DNA from: Streptomyces iakyrus
Lineage (GTDB): Bacteria > Actinomycetota > Actinomycetes > Streptomycetales > Streptomycetaceae
Reading direction: 5' to 3'
Length of the DNA stretch: 64,000 nt
NCBI RefSeq assembly: GCF_000717055.1
Contig: NZ_JNXI01000022.1
Coordinates: 1 to 64,000, forward strand
Below, piece after piece: positions 41,259 through 55,550 of this stretch; the stretch's first letter is position 1; each line of letters opens with the position of its first letter. The translations under genes were made by a program, and so were the position numbers. A model generated the notes under the pieces. That model saw nothing but the letters and a program-made list of their open reading frames with translations. It was not told the DNA's origin and searched no databases.

Positions 41259-42959
41259 ATGAGCCAGCACTCAGCTGCACCTGCCCCCACCCCCACGTCC
41301 GCCACGGCCGTCGCCAAGCGCCGCGACTGGTGGCGGGACGCGGTGATCTACCAGGTGTACCCGCGCAGCTTCGCCGACAGCAACGGCGACGGCATGGGCG
41401 ACCTGGAGGGTGTCCGCACCCGGCTGCCGTACCTGCGCGACCTCGGCGTGGACGCCGTGTGGCTCAGCCCCTTCTACGCCTCGCCGCAGGCCGACGCCGG
41501 CTACGACGTCGCCGACTACCGCGCCGTCGACCCCATGTTCGGCAACCTCCTGGACGCCGACGCGCTGATCCGCGACGCCCACACGCTGGGCCTGCGCATC
41601 ATCGTCGACCTGGTGCCCAACCACTCCTCCGACCAGCACGAGTGGTTCAAGCGGGCCGTCGCCGAGGGCCCGGGCTCCTCGCTGCGGGACCGTTACCACT
41701 TCCGCCCCGGCAAGGGCGAGAACGGCGAACTGCCGCCCAACGACTGGGAGTCGATCTTCGGCGGCCCGGCCTGGACCCGCGTCACCGAACCCGACGGCAC
41801 GCCCGGCGAGTGGTACCTGCACCTCTTCGCCCCCGAGCAGCCGGACTTCAACTGGGAGCACCCGGCGGTCGGCGACGAGTTCCGCTCCATCCTGCGCTTC
41901 TGGCTGGACATGGGCGTCGACGGCTTCCGCATCGACGTCGCCCACGGCCTGGTGAAGGCCGAGGGGCTGCCCGACCTTGGATCCCACGACCAGGTGAAAC
42001 TGCTGGGCAACGATGTCATGCCGTTCTTCGACCAGGAGGGCGTGCACGAGATCTACCGCCAGTGGCGGCTCATCCTCGACGAGTACGCGGGGGAGCGCAT
42101 CTTCGTCGCCGAGGCCTGGACGCCGACGATCGAGCGCACCGCCCACTACGTCCGCCCCGACGAGCTGCACCAGGCCTTCAACTTCCAGTACCTCAGCACC
42201 CACTGGAACGCCGAGGAGATGCGCGAGGTCATCGACCGCACCCTGGAGGCCATGCGCCCGGTCGGCGCCCCAGCCACCTGGGTGCTGTCCAACCACGACG
42301 TCACCCGGCACGCCACCCGCTTCGCCAACCCGGCAGGGCTCGGCACCCAGATCCGCCTGGCCGGCGACCGCGCACTCGGGCTGCGCAGGGCCCGGGCCGC
42401 GAGCCTGCTGATGCTGGCGCTGCCCGGCTCGGCCTACGTCTACCAGGGCGAGGAGCTCGGGCTGCCCGACGTCGTCGACCTGCCGGACGAGGTGCGCCAG
42501 GACCCGGCGTACTTCCGGGGCGCGGGCCAGGACGGCTTCCGCGACGGCTGCCGGGTTCCGATCCCGTGGACCCGGACGGGATCCTCGTACGGCTTCGGCG
42601 ACGGCGGCAGCTGGCTGCCGCAGCCCGACGGGTGGGGTGAGCTGAGCGTCGAGGCGCAGACCGGCGTGCCCGGTTCGACGCTGGAGCTGTACCGGGCCGC
42701 GCTCCGTGTGCGGCGCGAGCAGCCCGACCTCGGCGCCGGCACGTCCGTGGAGTGGCTGCGGGCGCCCGAGGGCGTGCTGGCCTTCCGGCGCGGGGAGTTC
42801 GTGTGCGTCGCCAACACCACCGGCGAGTCGGTGGCGATGCCGGCGTACGGCCGGGTGCTGGTGGCGAGCGGAGAGATCGTCGAGGTCGACGACGAGGCGA
42901 AGGTGCCGGCCGACACCACGGTGTGGTGGACCACCGCGACCGCGGGGGACCGCGCCTGA
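41259..42959 (+). CDS. aglA: Intracellular GH13 alpha-glucosidase
   Basis: A 566-aa enzyme from ATG 41259 (MSQHSAAPAPTPTSATAV), with AAGGA eight bases upstream; ATG 41226 is an alternative. The four GH13 conserved regions are present: DLVPNHSSDQHEWF (I), GFRIDVAHGLVK with nucleophile Asp (II), EAWT in IFVAEAWTP with acid Glu (III), and VLSNHDVTRH (IV). YQVYPRSFADSNGDGMGDL is the oligo-1,6/alpha-glucosidase signature. It lacks a signal peptide, so it cleaves imported maltodextrins to glucose. It follows malEFG after a terminator, so it may have its own promoter. Confidence 0.93.
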   Translation: MSQHSAAPAPTPTSATAVAKRRDWWRDAVIYQVYPRSFADSNGDGMGDLEGVRTRLPYLRDLGVDAVWLSPFYASPQADAGYDVADYRAVDPMFGNLLDADALIRDAHTLGLRIIVDLVPNHSSDQHEWFKRAVAEGPGSSLRDRYHFRPGKGENGELPPNDWESIFGGPAWTRVTEPDGTPGEWYLHLFAPEQPDFNWEHPAVGDEFRSILRFWLDMGVDGFRIDVAHGLVKAEGLPDLGSHDQVKLLGNDVMPFFDQEGVHEIYRQWRLILDEYAGERIFVAEAWTPTIERTAHYVRPDELHQAFNFQYLSTHWNAEEMREVIDRTLEAMRPVGAPATWVLSNHDVTRHATRFANPAGLGTQIRLAGDRALGLRRARAASLLMLALPGSAYVYQGEELGLPDVVDLPDEVRQDPAYFRGAGQDGFRDGCRVPIPWTRTGSSYGFGDGGSWLPQPDGWGELSVEAQTGVPGSTLELYRAALRVRREQPDLGAGTSVEWLRAPEGVLAFRRGEFVCVANTTGESVAMPAYGRVLVASGEIVEVDDEAKVPADTTVWWTTATAGDRA

Positions 42960-42979
42960 TTTTCCTTTGAATTTCGTAC

Positions 42980-43007
42980 GGCCCGCTGCCCTTTCGGGCG
43001 GCGGGCC
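42980..43007 (+). terminator. Terminator after the alpha-glucosidase gene
   Basis: GGCCCGC-T-GCCC (42980-42991), a TTTC loop, then GGGC-G-GCGGGCC (42996-43007) form a 11-bp stem with one bulge, 21 bases after the stop. Confidence 0.7.
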
Positions 43008-43025
43008 CTTACTATCTGCGTCACC

Positions 43026-43055
43026 GCAAGGTTTCTGAACCTTGCTGCAAGAACC
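43026..43055 (+). promoter_or_regulatory. MalR-type operator before the secreted alpha-amylase
   Basis: GCAAGGTT (43026-43033) and AACCTTGC (43038-43045) are perfect arms with a four-base spacer. They overlap CTTGCTGCAAG (43041-43051), itself a perfect 5-1-5 palindrome, followed by AACC. The cluster is 25-50 bases before the amylase ATG, matching the elements near malE. Confidence 0.72.
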
Positions 43056-43078
43056 TTCAACGAAGAAGGAAACCCCAC

Positions 43079-44452
43079 ATGGCACGCAGATACCTCGCTT
43101 CCGCCGTCGCGCTCGCCGCGGCTGCGGTTGTCATGACCCCGACTGCTGCACAGGCCTCCCCACCTGGCACCAAGGACGTCACCGCCGTCCTCTTCGAGTG
43201 GAACTTCGCCTCGGTGGCCCGCGAGTGCACCACCACCCTCGGGCCCGCCGGATACGGCTACGTCCAGGTCTCCCCGCCCGCCGAGCACATACAGGGCCCG
43301 CAGTGGTGGACCTCGTACCAGCCGGTCAGCTACAAGATCGCCGGCCGGCTCGGCGACCGCACGGCCTTCCAGAACATGGTGAACACGTGTCACGCGGCCG
43401 GTGTGAAGGTCGTCGTGGACACCGTCATCAACCACATGGCGGCCGGCGGCGGCACCGGCACCGGTGGCTCGTCGTACTCGAAGTACACCTACCCCGGCCT
43501 GTACTCGGCGCCCGACTTCGACGACTGCACGGGCCAGATCACCGACTACCGAGACCGCTGGAACGTCCAGCACTGCGAACTGGTCGGCCTCTCCGACCTC
43601 GACACGGGCGAGAACTACGTCCGCGGCGCGATCGCCGGCTACATGAACGACCTGCTCTCCCTCGGCGTCGACGGCTTCCGCGTCGACGCGGCCAAGCACA
43701 TGGACGCCGCCGACCTGGCGAACATCAAGTCCCGGCTGAGCAGCCCGTCGGTGTACTGGAAGCAGGAGGTCATCCACGGCTCCGGCGAGGCGGTCCAGCC
43801 CACCGAATACACGAGTAACGGCGACGTCCAGGAGTTCCGCTACGCCTACGACCTCAAGCGCGTCTTCAACAACGAGAACCTCGCCTACCTGAAGAACTAC
43901 GGCGAGGGCTGGGGCTACATGAGCAGCGGTGTCTCCGGCGTCTTCGTCGACAACCACGACACCGAGCGCAACGGCTCGACCCTCAGCTACAAGGACAACG
44001 CCAACTACACCCTGGCCAACGTCTTCATGCTGGCCTGGCCCTACGGCGCCCCGGACATCAACTCCGGCTACGAGTTCTCCGACCACGACGCCGGCCCGCC
44101 GAACGGCGGCCAGGTGAAGGCCTGCTGGCAGGACGGCTGGAAGTGCCAGCACAACTGGCCGGAGATCAAGTCCATGGTCGGCTTCCGCAACGCCACCCGG
44201 GGCCAGGCCGTCACCAACTGGTGGGACAACGGCGGCGATGCGATCGCGTTCGGGCGCGGTAGCAAGGGCTTCGTGGCGATCAACCACGAGCCGGGTTCGC
44301 TGAGCCGGACCTACCAGACCTCACTGCCCGCGGGCACGTACTGCAACGTGCAGAACAACACGGCGGTGACGGTGAATTCGAGCGGCCAGTTCACGGCGAC
44401 CCTCGGTTCGAACACGGCTCTGGCGATCTACGCGGGCAAGTCCGGCTGCTGA
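43079..44452 (+). CDS. Secreted GH13 alpha-amylase
   Basis: A 457-aa preprotein from ATG 43079 with AAGGAAA upstream. The Sec signal peptide is [19 protein letters not shown] to about 28 (TAAQAS). GH13 regions: [13 protein letters not shown] (I), [15 protein letters not shown] with the nucleophile Asp (II), [11 protein letters not shown] with the acid Glu (III) and [13 protein letters not shown] (IV). [19 protein letters not shown] [15 protein letters not shown] and [14 protein letters not shown] mark Streptomyces/animal-type (GH13_32) chloride-dependent amylases. No separate starch-binding domain follows; the enzyme ends [14 protein letters not shown]. It releases maltooligosaccharides for MalEFG. 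Confidence 0.95.
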   Translation: MARRYLASAVALAAAAVVMTPTAAQASPPGTKDVTAVLFEWNFASVARECTTTLGPAGYGYVQVSPPAEHIQGPQWWTSYQPVSYKIAGRLGDRTAFQNMVNTCHAAGVKVVVDTVINHMAAGGGTGTGGSSYSKYTYPGLYSAPDFDDCTGQITDYRDRWNVQHCELVGLSDLDTGENYVRGAIAGYMNDLLSLGVDGFRVDAAKHMDAADLANIKSRLSSPSVYWKQEVIHGSGEAVQPTEYTSNGDVQEFRYAYDLKRVFNNENLAYLKNYGEGWGYMSSGVSGVFVDNHDTERNGSTLSYKDNANYTLANVFMLAWPYGAPDINSGYEFSDHDAGPPNGGQVKACWQDGWKCQHNWPEIKSMVGFRNATRGQAVTNWWDNGGDAIAFGRGSKGFVAINHEPGSLSRTYQTSLPAGTYCNVQNNTAVTVNSSGQFTATLGSNTALAIYAGKSGC

Positions 44453-44467
44453 AGTCGGGCGCCGTAC

Positions 44468-44501
44468 GCGGCCCCGGCCGTCCTGTGCCGACCGGGGCCG
44501 C
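44468..44501 (+). terminator. Terminator after the alpha-amylase gene
   Basis: GCGGCCCCGG (44468-44477) pairs with CCGGGGCCGC (44492-44501) around a 14-base loop, 15 bases past the amylase stop. Confidence 0.7.
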
Positions 44502-44553
44502 TCCTCCGGCTCAAGTCCGGTGGTTGAAAGTTCTTTCCAATGGTTTCAAGACT

Positions 44554-44564
44554 CTTGCTGTAAG
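44554..44564 (+). promoter_or_regulatory. MalR-type operator before the pullulanase gene
   Basis: CTTGCTGTAAG differs by one base from the perfect CTTGCTGCAAG in front of the alpha-amylase. TTTCAAGA lies upstream (44544-44551). It is 69 bases before the pullulanase start. The spacing and similarity suggest regulation by the same repressor. Confidence 0.6.
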
Positions 44565-44632
44565 CGTTTCGGCGGCGATACGGTCGCGCGGGGTCGGACC
44601 CGAGAGAGCCGCGATGCAAGGAGTCCACGTCA

Positions 44633-50029
<5,397 letters not shown>

Positions 50030-50040
50030 CGCACTACGTT

Positions 50041-50077
50041 GGGTGGGGCGGACCGTGATCCACGGCCCGCCCCACCC
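50041..50077 (+). terminator. Terminator after the pullulanase gene
   Basis: GGGTGGGGCGG-A-CCGTG (50041-50057), an ATC loop, then CACGG-C-CCGCCCCACCC (50061-50077): 16 base pairs with one mismatch, 11 bases after the stop. Confidence 0.85.
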
Positions 50078-50108
50078 CCGTACGCGCCCCGAGAGGCACG
50101 CCAGCGGC

Positions 50109-51713
50109 ATGCAGCACAGCTCCGGCACCACCGTGCTGGTCGTGGACGACGTCGCGGCCAGCCGCTACGCCATGGGCGCGGTGCTGCAACGGGCCGGCCA
50201 CCGGGTCGTGCCCGTCGCCAGCGGCAGCGAGGCACTCGTCGAACTCGACGTACGGCTGCGGGACGGCACCCTGCCCGACGTGGCCCTCGTCGACGTGGGC
50301 CTGCCCGACATGAGCGGCTTCGAACTGTGCCGCCGGGTCCGGGCCCAGCCGCCCATGGCCGCACTGCCCGTCGTGCACTTCTCGGCCGCCGCGACCGCAC
50401 CCGGCGACCGGTGCCGGGGGCTCGACGCCGGCGGGGACGCCTACCTGACCGTGCCCGCCGAACCACGGGAGATCCAGGCCGTCGTCCGGGCCGCCGTACG
50501 CGGGGCCCGGCGCGCCACGGGCGCCGAGTCCGCCGTGCACCGGCTGACGCTGCTGGCCGAGGCCGTCATCACCGTGCAGGCGGCCCGCTGCCCGCGGGAA
50601 CTGGCCACCGCGGCCGCCGAGGGCACCGCACGCCTCACCGCCTCACCCACCGTGGTGTTCGTCGTCGGCCCGGACGGGGAGCCGTACCGCGGCACGGCCC
50701 GGGGCCGCCCCGCGGACGCGGACGGCGACGCCCACCAGGCGGCGGCACGGCTGGTCACCCGGCTCGCGGAGGGCCGCACGGGCGTGCACACCACCGTCGT
50801 GCCCGCGCCGCTGTGGCCGGCCGGGGTCTTCCGGCCGGGCGTCGAGGAGGACGCCCGCGTGACCGTGGCGACGGCCCAGGACGGCCGGACGACGGTGTGC
50901 CTCGCCACGCCCGTGCGGCGCACGGCGGTCGGCGACCCCGCCGACGACGGGCTGCGCGCCCGCCTCGCCCAGGCCACCGCGCTCGCCGCCGAACCGCTGC
51001 TGATGTACCGGGTGGAGCGGCACGTCGCCCTCACCCTCCAGCGCAGCTTCCTGCCCCGGCCGCACAAGCTGCCGCACCTGCCCGGCGTCGACATCGTCGT
51101 CCGGTACGTGCCCGCCTCCGAGCAGACCGAGATCGGCGGCGACTTCTACGCCGCCCTGCGCACCCGCGAGGGGATCCTCACCGCCGTCGGGGACGTCGTC
51201 GGGCACTCGCTGGACGCGGCCACCGTCATGGTCGAGATCCGCCACGCCCTGCGCGCCTACTGCGTCGACGAGAGCAACCCGGTCGTGCTGGCCACGCGGC
51301 TCGACCGGATGCTCCAGGAGTACCACCCCGACGTCACGGCCACCGTGTGCCTGGCCCTGGTCGACCCCGGCAGCGGGCGGGTACGCATCGCCAACGCCGG
51401 CCACATCCCGCCGCTGATCCTGCGCGCGGGAGGCGACGCCCGGTACGCCGACGCCTGCGGTCCGCTGCTCGGACTGGGCCTGGAGCGGCCCCCGGCGACG
51501 GAGTGCCGTCTGCACCGGACCGACCGCCTGCTCATGGTCACCGACGGCCTCATCGAGACCCGCGGCATCCCCGTCACGACCTCCATGGACCAGCTCCGCA
51601 CGGCCGCCGCCGACGCCCCGCCCGGCCTCGACACCCTCTGCGACGTGCTGCTGGGCTGCTTCGGCCGCGACCCCGAGGACGACATCGCGATGCTGGCCCT
51701 GCGGCTAGGGTGA
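50109..51713 (+). CDS. Response-regulator-like SpoIIE/PP2C phosphatase
   Basis: A 534-aa protein from ATG 50109 (MQHSSGTTVLVVDDVAAS) with GAGAGG upstream. The receiver domain (1-125) has the acidic pair D13/D14 and phosphoacceptor D62 (VALVDVGLPDMS). The conserved lysine that normally precedes a proline is replaced (DAYLTVPAEP, usually TKP). A GAF-like sensory region follows (about 140-290), then a PPM/SpoIIE domain (about 330-534) with metal motifs EIGGDFYAAL, GDVVGHSLDAA, NAGHIPPLI and VTDGLIE. RsbU-like enzymes dephosphorylate anti-anti-sigma factors in general stress signalling. No partner sigma or anti-sigma gene is adjacent. Confidence 0.88.
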   Translation: MQHSSGTTVLVVDDVAASRYAMGAVLQRAGHRVVPVASGSEALVELDVRLRDGTLPDVALVDVGLPDMSGFELCRRVRAQPPMAALPVVHFSAAATAPGDRCRGLDAGGDAYLTVPAEPREIQAVVRAAVRGARRATGAESAVHRLTLLAEAVITVQAARCPRELATAAAEGTARLTASPTVVFVVGPDGEPYRGTARGRPADADGDAHQAAARLVTRLAEGRTGVHTTVVPAPLWPAGVFRPGVEEDARVTVATAQDGRTTVCLATPVRRTAVGDPADDGLRARLAQATALAAEPLLMYRVERHVALTLQRSFLPRPHKLPHLPGVDIVVRYVPASEQTEIGGDFYAALRTREGILTAVGDVVGHSLDAATVMVEIRHALRAYCVDESNPVVLATRLDRMLQEYHPDVTATVCLALVDPGSGRVRIANAGHIPPLILRAGGDARYADACGPLLGLGLERPPATECRLHRTDRLLMVTDGLIETRGIPVTTSMDQLRTAAADAPPGLDTLCDVLLGCFGRDPEDDIAMLALRLG

Positions 51714-51743
51714 GCCCGTTGGCCGCCCAGAACAGGAGTACTG

Positions 51744-52100
51744 ATGCCGCAGATCACCGTCGACTATTCCGCCGACCTCGCCGACGACTTCGACCGGCCC
51801 GGTTTCGCGAAGGCGCTGCACGAGGCGACGGTCGAGATCGCGGCCGCCAAGCCGGCGGCGTGCAAGAGCCGGTTCCGTCCGACCGAGGACATCGTGGTCG
51901 GCCCCGAGGCCGAGGGGCACGCCCATGTGCACGTCCACATCGCGCTCCTCGCCGGCCGCACCGACGAGACCAAGGAGCGGCTCACCCAGGCCGCGCTGGA
52001 ACTGCTGCGGACCCACCTCAAGCCCGCCGGGGGGCGCGCGCTGCACGCCTCCGCCGAGGTCCGCGACCTGGACCCGTCATACGCGAAGTTCGAGAGCTGA
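51744..52100 (+). CDS. 5-carboxymethyl-2-hydroxymuconate isomerase family protein
   Basis: A 118-aa protein from ATG 51744, preceded by CAGGAG. The start MPQITVDYSADL carries the tautomerase-type Pro1 (second residue, exposed after Met removal). GHAHVHVHIALLAGRTDETK and the C-terminal strand (ALHASAEVRDLD) match the CHMI (HpaF-like) family of trimeric tautomerases. Classical members act in homoprotocatechuate degradation; no other genes of that pathway are present, so the substrate here is uncertain. The gene ends six bases from a convergent TetR gene. Confidence 0.85.
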   Translation: MPQITVDYSADLADDFDRPGFAKALHEATVEIAAAKPAACKSRFRPTEDIVVGPEAEGHAHVHVHIALLAGRTDETKERLTQAALELLRTHLKPAGGRALHASAEVRDLDPSYAKFES

Positions 52101-52106
52101 GCCGGC

Positions 52107-52796
52107 TCAGCTCGCCAGGGCGATGAGCCGGCCGGCCAGGTGCGCGAACGGGCCGTCGGCCGGCTCGTCCTTGACGATGTCGCGCAGCAGCGCGGCCATC
52201 TCCTCGTCGTAGGCGGCGCTGACCGCGGCGAGCGCCGCGAAGTCGTTGACGAGCTGGGGCTCCAGCTCCTCGCGCGGGATGCGCCGGCCGTCCAGCCAGA
52301 GCAGCGCCGTCGACTCGGCGAGCGAGATCCAGGAACGGACGACCAGTTCGAGGCGCGCGGGCGGATCGGTCACGCCCAGGTGCGAAAGGATCTGGACATA
52401 CGCGGCCTGCCGTACGGAGTCGACGAGCGCGTTGGTCGTCGAGGAGCCGACCGCCGGACCGCCGCGCATCAGGGCGGAGAAACCGGGCCCGTGCTCGTCC
52501 ACGAAGTCGAAGTAGCGGTGCATCACGCGCAGCAGTCGCGCCCCCAGCGGACCCTCGTGCGGCTCCACGAAACGGGCCGCCAGATCGTCCGAGGCCCGCT
52601 GCAACGCGGCCTCGTACAGGCTGAGTTTGCCGGGGAAGTAGTGGTAGACCAACGGGCGTGAAATGCCCGCGGCCGACGCTATCTCGTCGATGGAGACCTC
52701 GTCGGGCGAGCGGCGGCTGAACAGTTCGAGGGCGACGCCGATCAACTGCTGCCGCCGCTCCTCGACTCCCATTCTGCGGCGAACCCCGATAGTCAT
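52107..52796 (-). CDS. TetR-family transcriptional regulator
   Basis: A 229-aa regulator from ATG 52796 (MTIGVRRRMGVEERRQQL). The helix-turn-helix is VSIDEIASAAGISRPLVYHYFPGK (about 34-57). The C-terminal ligand domain (about 85-215) contains RVMHRYFDFVDEHGPGFSALMRGG and RSWISLAESTALLWLDGR, a pattern common in Streptomyces TetR proteins of unknown ligand. No pump or oxidoreductase gene diverges from it, so the target is not evident. The upstream 80 bases contain CGATCGATTCCGGCC but no clear palindrome. Confidence 0.9.
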   Translation of the reverse strand: MTIGVRRRMGVEERRQQLIGVALELFSRRSPDEVSIDEIASAAGISRPLVYHYFPGKLSLYEAALQRASDDLAARFVEPHEGPLGARLLRVMHRYFDFVDEHGPGFSALMRGGPAVGSSTTNALVDSVRQAAYVQILSHLGVTDPPARLELVVRSWISLAESTALLWLDGRRIPREELEPQLVNDFAALAAVSAAYDEEMAALLRDIVKDEPADGPFAHLAGRLIALAS

Positions 52797-52890
52797 GCGA
52801 ACACCTTACCGATCGATTCCGGCCTCGAACGGGCCGGATCGATCACGGGGCTTCCCCGGCCTCACCGCACGGGCCCGGAAACCGCCGGTG

Positions 52891-54813
52891 TCAGCGCAGC
52901 CCGCGCAGCGAACGCCCGTCCTTCAGGGTGCCCTTGAGCTGAGCCTGCGCTCCCTGCTCGGCCGGCACGGTCAGCAGACTGCCCTGCTGTACTCCGTTCA
53001 CGCCGCCCGTCGCCCGGATCGACGCGGTCTCCCGCCCTCCCGCCGCCAGCAGGTACCAGTCGCCGGCCTTCGACTTCCACAGCACCCCGGCCAGCACGTG
53101 CGGGTCACGCTCCCCGCACGCCGGGACGTTCTCGGCCTTCGCCGCCGCGGCCCCGTACGCCGCGCCCGGTGTGTGGAACTGCGCCAGCACCCGCGCCCCG
53201 CCGCCCCGCCAGGTCTCGGCCCGGGTGCACACCCACGCCGCCGAGCCGCTCGCGTCGGGCAGCGGCTGCTCGTTGAACGCCCAGGCGTTGACGCTCCGCA
53301 CCCCCGCCGAGCGCACCGTGCCCAGCGAGCAGGCGAACGGCTGCCAGGTGCGCAGCGCCGCGGCGCCGGAAACCTCGCGCGGTGAGCCCGGCCGCCCGGT
53401 GGTGAGCCGCGCCGGGACGAGTTCGCCGAGGTCGGTCAGCAGCCGCGTCCTGGCGCCGTCGGTCACCTGCAGCACGTTCCACGAGGTGCAGGGGCCGGAC
53501 CGCAGGGCCGGGCCGGCCAGGGGCGTGGTCACACCGTCGGTGAGCGTGAGGTCCATCGCGCCGGAGCGCGGCTTCATCAGGTCCCGCTCGGCGGCCTTCT
53601 TCACCCAAGGGGCCGTCAGATAGCGGACGTTGCCGTCGGAGCGGCCCAGGACCACCGCGCCCGCCTCGGCCCGGCCGGCCCCGTCGACCCGGGCGAAGTC
53701 GAGGGCGGCGCCCTGCGTGCCGTCCTTCGGCTCGGCGTACCGGGCGATGCGCAGACCGTCGTAGAGGATCACCACGCGCGCCGCGTCGACCGTCCCCGCG
53801 TACAGCAGCTGGGGCGGTCCGGCCGGGCCGCCGGAGAGGGTGCCGGGGGTCACCGACACCTGGACCGTCTCACCCGGGCGGGCCCACACGGCCAGGGCGC
53901 GCCGTAGCAGGGCCTCGTCGCCGGTCAGGTCGCCGCGGGCCGGCCACACGGAGAAGTCGGTGCGCGCCGAGCTGCGCCAGGCGGCCGGGGGCATCCGGGT
54001 CAGCTTCGAGGGGTCCAGGGCGGCCTGCGCGGCCGGGTTGCGCGCGTACGGCGGTGCCGCGGCGCCCTCGGGGCCCCAGCCGTCACCGGGCAGGCCGAGC
54101 AGCGCCCCGCACACCAGCAGGGCGGCACCGGCGGCCAGCGCGGCCTTCAGGTGCTGGCGGCGGCGCATCAGGTCGGTGGGGCGGGCCTGGAGCGAGCACG
54201 GGTCGAACTCGGGTGAGTCCAGCAGCCCGTACTGGGCGGGGATCCCGTCGGCCTCCAGCACCGCGCCCTCCGGGTCGGCGACCCCCACCTCGGCGAGGAC
54301 CTTGCACACCCCGTCGTCCGTGAGCCGCTCCAGACCGCGCAGCGCGTAGACGGCCCGGGCCGGTCCCGACAGGGTGGACAACCGTTGGTCCAGGGCGAGT
54401 TCGTCGGCGCCGCCGGAGCGCGGGAACAGCTTCAGGCCCCACACGTGCGGCAGCAGCGGCGGCAGCTGGGACCGCTTGGGCCACGCCTTCGCCGTCAGTG
54501 GCAGCCCCGCCTCCAGTGCCGCGCGCAGCACCTGGAGACGGATCAGGGCGTAGCAGGGGTCACCGTCCCGGCCGGTGGACTGGGCGGGGATCACCGGGGC
54601 CGGTGTGCGGTTGCGGGGGAGGGCCCGCTGGGTGAGGGCGTGTGCGGTCAGGACGCGGCGACTGCGGCCAAGCCGGGGCGGCAGCACCAGGTAGGCCAGC
54701 CGGACGAGCCGCGGGTAGTGCTCGACGAGCGCGGCCTCGGCCTGCTCGACGTCCACGACCAGACCGGTGGGGGAGGGAGGAGCGGGGCGCTGGGCGACAT
54801 CCTGTGACTGCAC
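52891..54813 (-). CDS. Membrane protein with sigma-factor-like N-terminus
   Basis: A 640-aa protein from a GTG at 54813 (VQSQDVAQRPAPPSPTG). Residues 20-70 (VEQAEAALVEHYPRLVRLAYLVL) resemble region 2 of ECF sigma factors ('FYxxxYxRLVRLAYLL'). Residues 145-200 (LSTLSGPARAVYALRGLERLTDDGVCKVLAEVGV) resemble region 4 ('LPPRQRAVLVLRYxEGLS'). A single membrane segment follows near 228-245 (AALAAGAALLVCGALLGL), then an extracytoplasmic domain of about 390 residues with several cysteines (CTSWN, FACSLG, WVCTRAE, PACGERD). The layout suggests a degenerate sigma-like cytoplasmic sensor or tether fused to an outside domain. I do not recognise the outside domain. It lies just before a TPR gene and may be cotranscribed with it. 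Confidence 0.7.
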   Translation of the reverse strand: MQSQDVAQRPAPPSPTGLVVDVEQAEAALVEHYPRLVRLAYLVLPPRLGRSRRVLTAHALTQRALPRNRTPAPVIPAQSTGRDGDPCYALIRLQVLRAALEAGLPLTAKAWPKRSQLPPLLPHVWGLKLFPRSGGADELALDQRLSTLSGPARAVYALRGLERLTDDGVCKVLAEVGVADPEGAVLEADGIPAQYGLLDSPEFDPCSLQARPTDLMRRRQHLKAALAAGAALLVCGALLGLPGDGWGPEGAAAPPYARNPAAQAALDPSKLTRMPPAAWRSSARTDFSVWPARGDLTGDEALLRRALAVWARPGETVQVSVTPGTLSGGPAGPPQLLYAGTVDAARVVILYDGLRIARYAEPKDGTQGAALDFARVDGAGRAEAGAVVLGRSDGNVRYLTAPWVKKAAERDLMKPRSGAMDLTLTDGVTTPLAGPALRSGPCTSWNVLQVTDGARTRLLTDLGELVPARLTTGRPGSPREVSGAAALRTWQPFACSLGTVRSAGVRSVNAWAFNEQPLPDASGSAAWVCTRAETWRGGGARVLAQFHTPGAAYGAAAAKAENVPACGERDPHVLAGVLWKSKAGDWYLLAAGGRETASIRATGGVNGVQQGSLLTVPAEQGAQAQLKGTLKDGRSLRGLR

Positions 54814-54861
54814 GTTCAGCAGAACGAGCGAATCGGGGGATGGTCACCTGGAAGCGGAGCG

Positions 54862-55389
54862 TCACGCCCCCGGGTGCTGCCCGGGCTCCACGAGCAGCCG
54901 GGCGTAGTTCGCCATCGACCGCCGGTAGCGCGGCAGATGCGGGGCCAGGGCGCCCAGGGCCAGCGCCAGGGCCTCCCGGTCGCGGCCGAGGTTCGACAGG
55001 CACAGGGCGAGACAGGCGCGTACGGCGTCGTCCAGCTCGTCGGACGGCGCGACCAGTTCGGGCGTCAGCAGGGCGACGCCCTCCTCGGCCCGGCCGATGT
55101 TCCGCAGGGAGCTGGCCAGCTGGATCTTCGTCCGGCGGGCCTTGTAGGGGCTCACGTCGGCGAGGCCGAGCTCCAGCGCCTCCCGGTACAGAGGGACCGC
55201 CTTGTCGGAGCGGCCCGTGGAGTCCCAGGCGCAGGCCTGCTCGAACGGGGCGTGCGGACTGCCTTCGGGCAGCTCGGCGACGAGGGCGTCGACGTCGGCG
55301 CGGAAGCGGGCCTCGTCCTCCTCCGTCTCGGCGTAGTCGTCGAAACGGTCCCAGAGGGCGGCCACACGGTCTTCCCAGTCCTGATCCAC
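54862..55389 (-). CDS. Tetratricopeptide repeat protein
   Basis: A 175-aa cytosolic protein from a GTG at 55389 (VDQDWEDRVAALWDRFDD) with AGGGTG upstream. Three to four TPR-like helix pairs are visible (PHAPFEQACAWDSTGRSDKAVPLYREALEL, KIQLASSLRNIGRAEEGVALL, VRACLALCLSNLGRDREALALAL). It resembles the short 'tetratricopeptide repeat group 5' proteins common in actinomycetes. It has no catalytic motif and is presumably a protein-interaction scaffold. It precedes the sigma-like membrane protein gene by 48 bases in the same direction. Confidence 0.82.
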   Translation of the reverse strand: MDQDWEDRVAALWDRFDDYAETEEDEARFRADVDALVAELPEGSPHAPFEQACAWDSTGRSDKAVPLYREALELGLADVSPYKARRTKIQLASSLRNIGRAEEGVALLTPELVAPSDELDDAVRACLALCLSNLGRDREALALALGALAPHLPRYRRSMANYARLLVEPGQHPGA

Positions 55390-55550
55390 CGGGACACCCT
55401 CGCACACGCGTGCACACCGGGGCAGCGGGATTTTGAGCACGGCGGGCGCCGCAGCCGTATCGAAAGCGAGAGCCTCTTGCCGGGGCTCCGTGCGGCATGC
55501 GTCCGGATCGTGCCGTGGCAGGACCGTGCCGATGAGGACCGGAGGAACAG

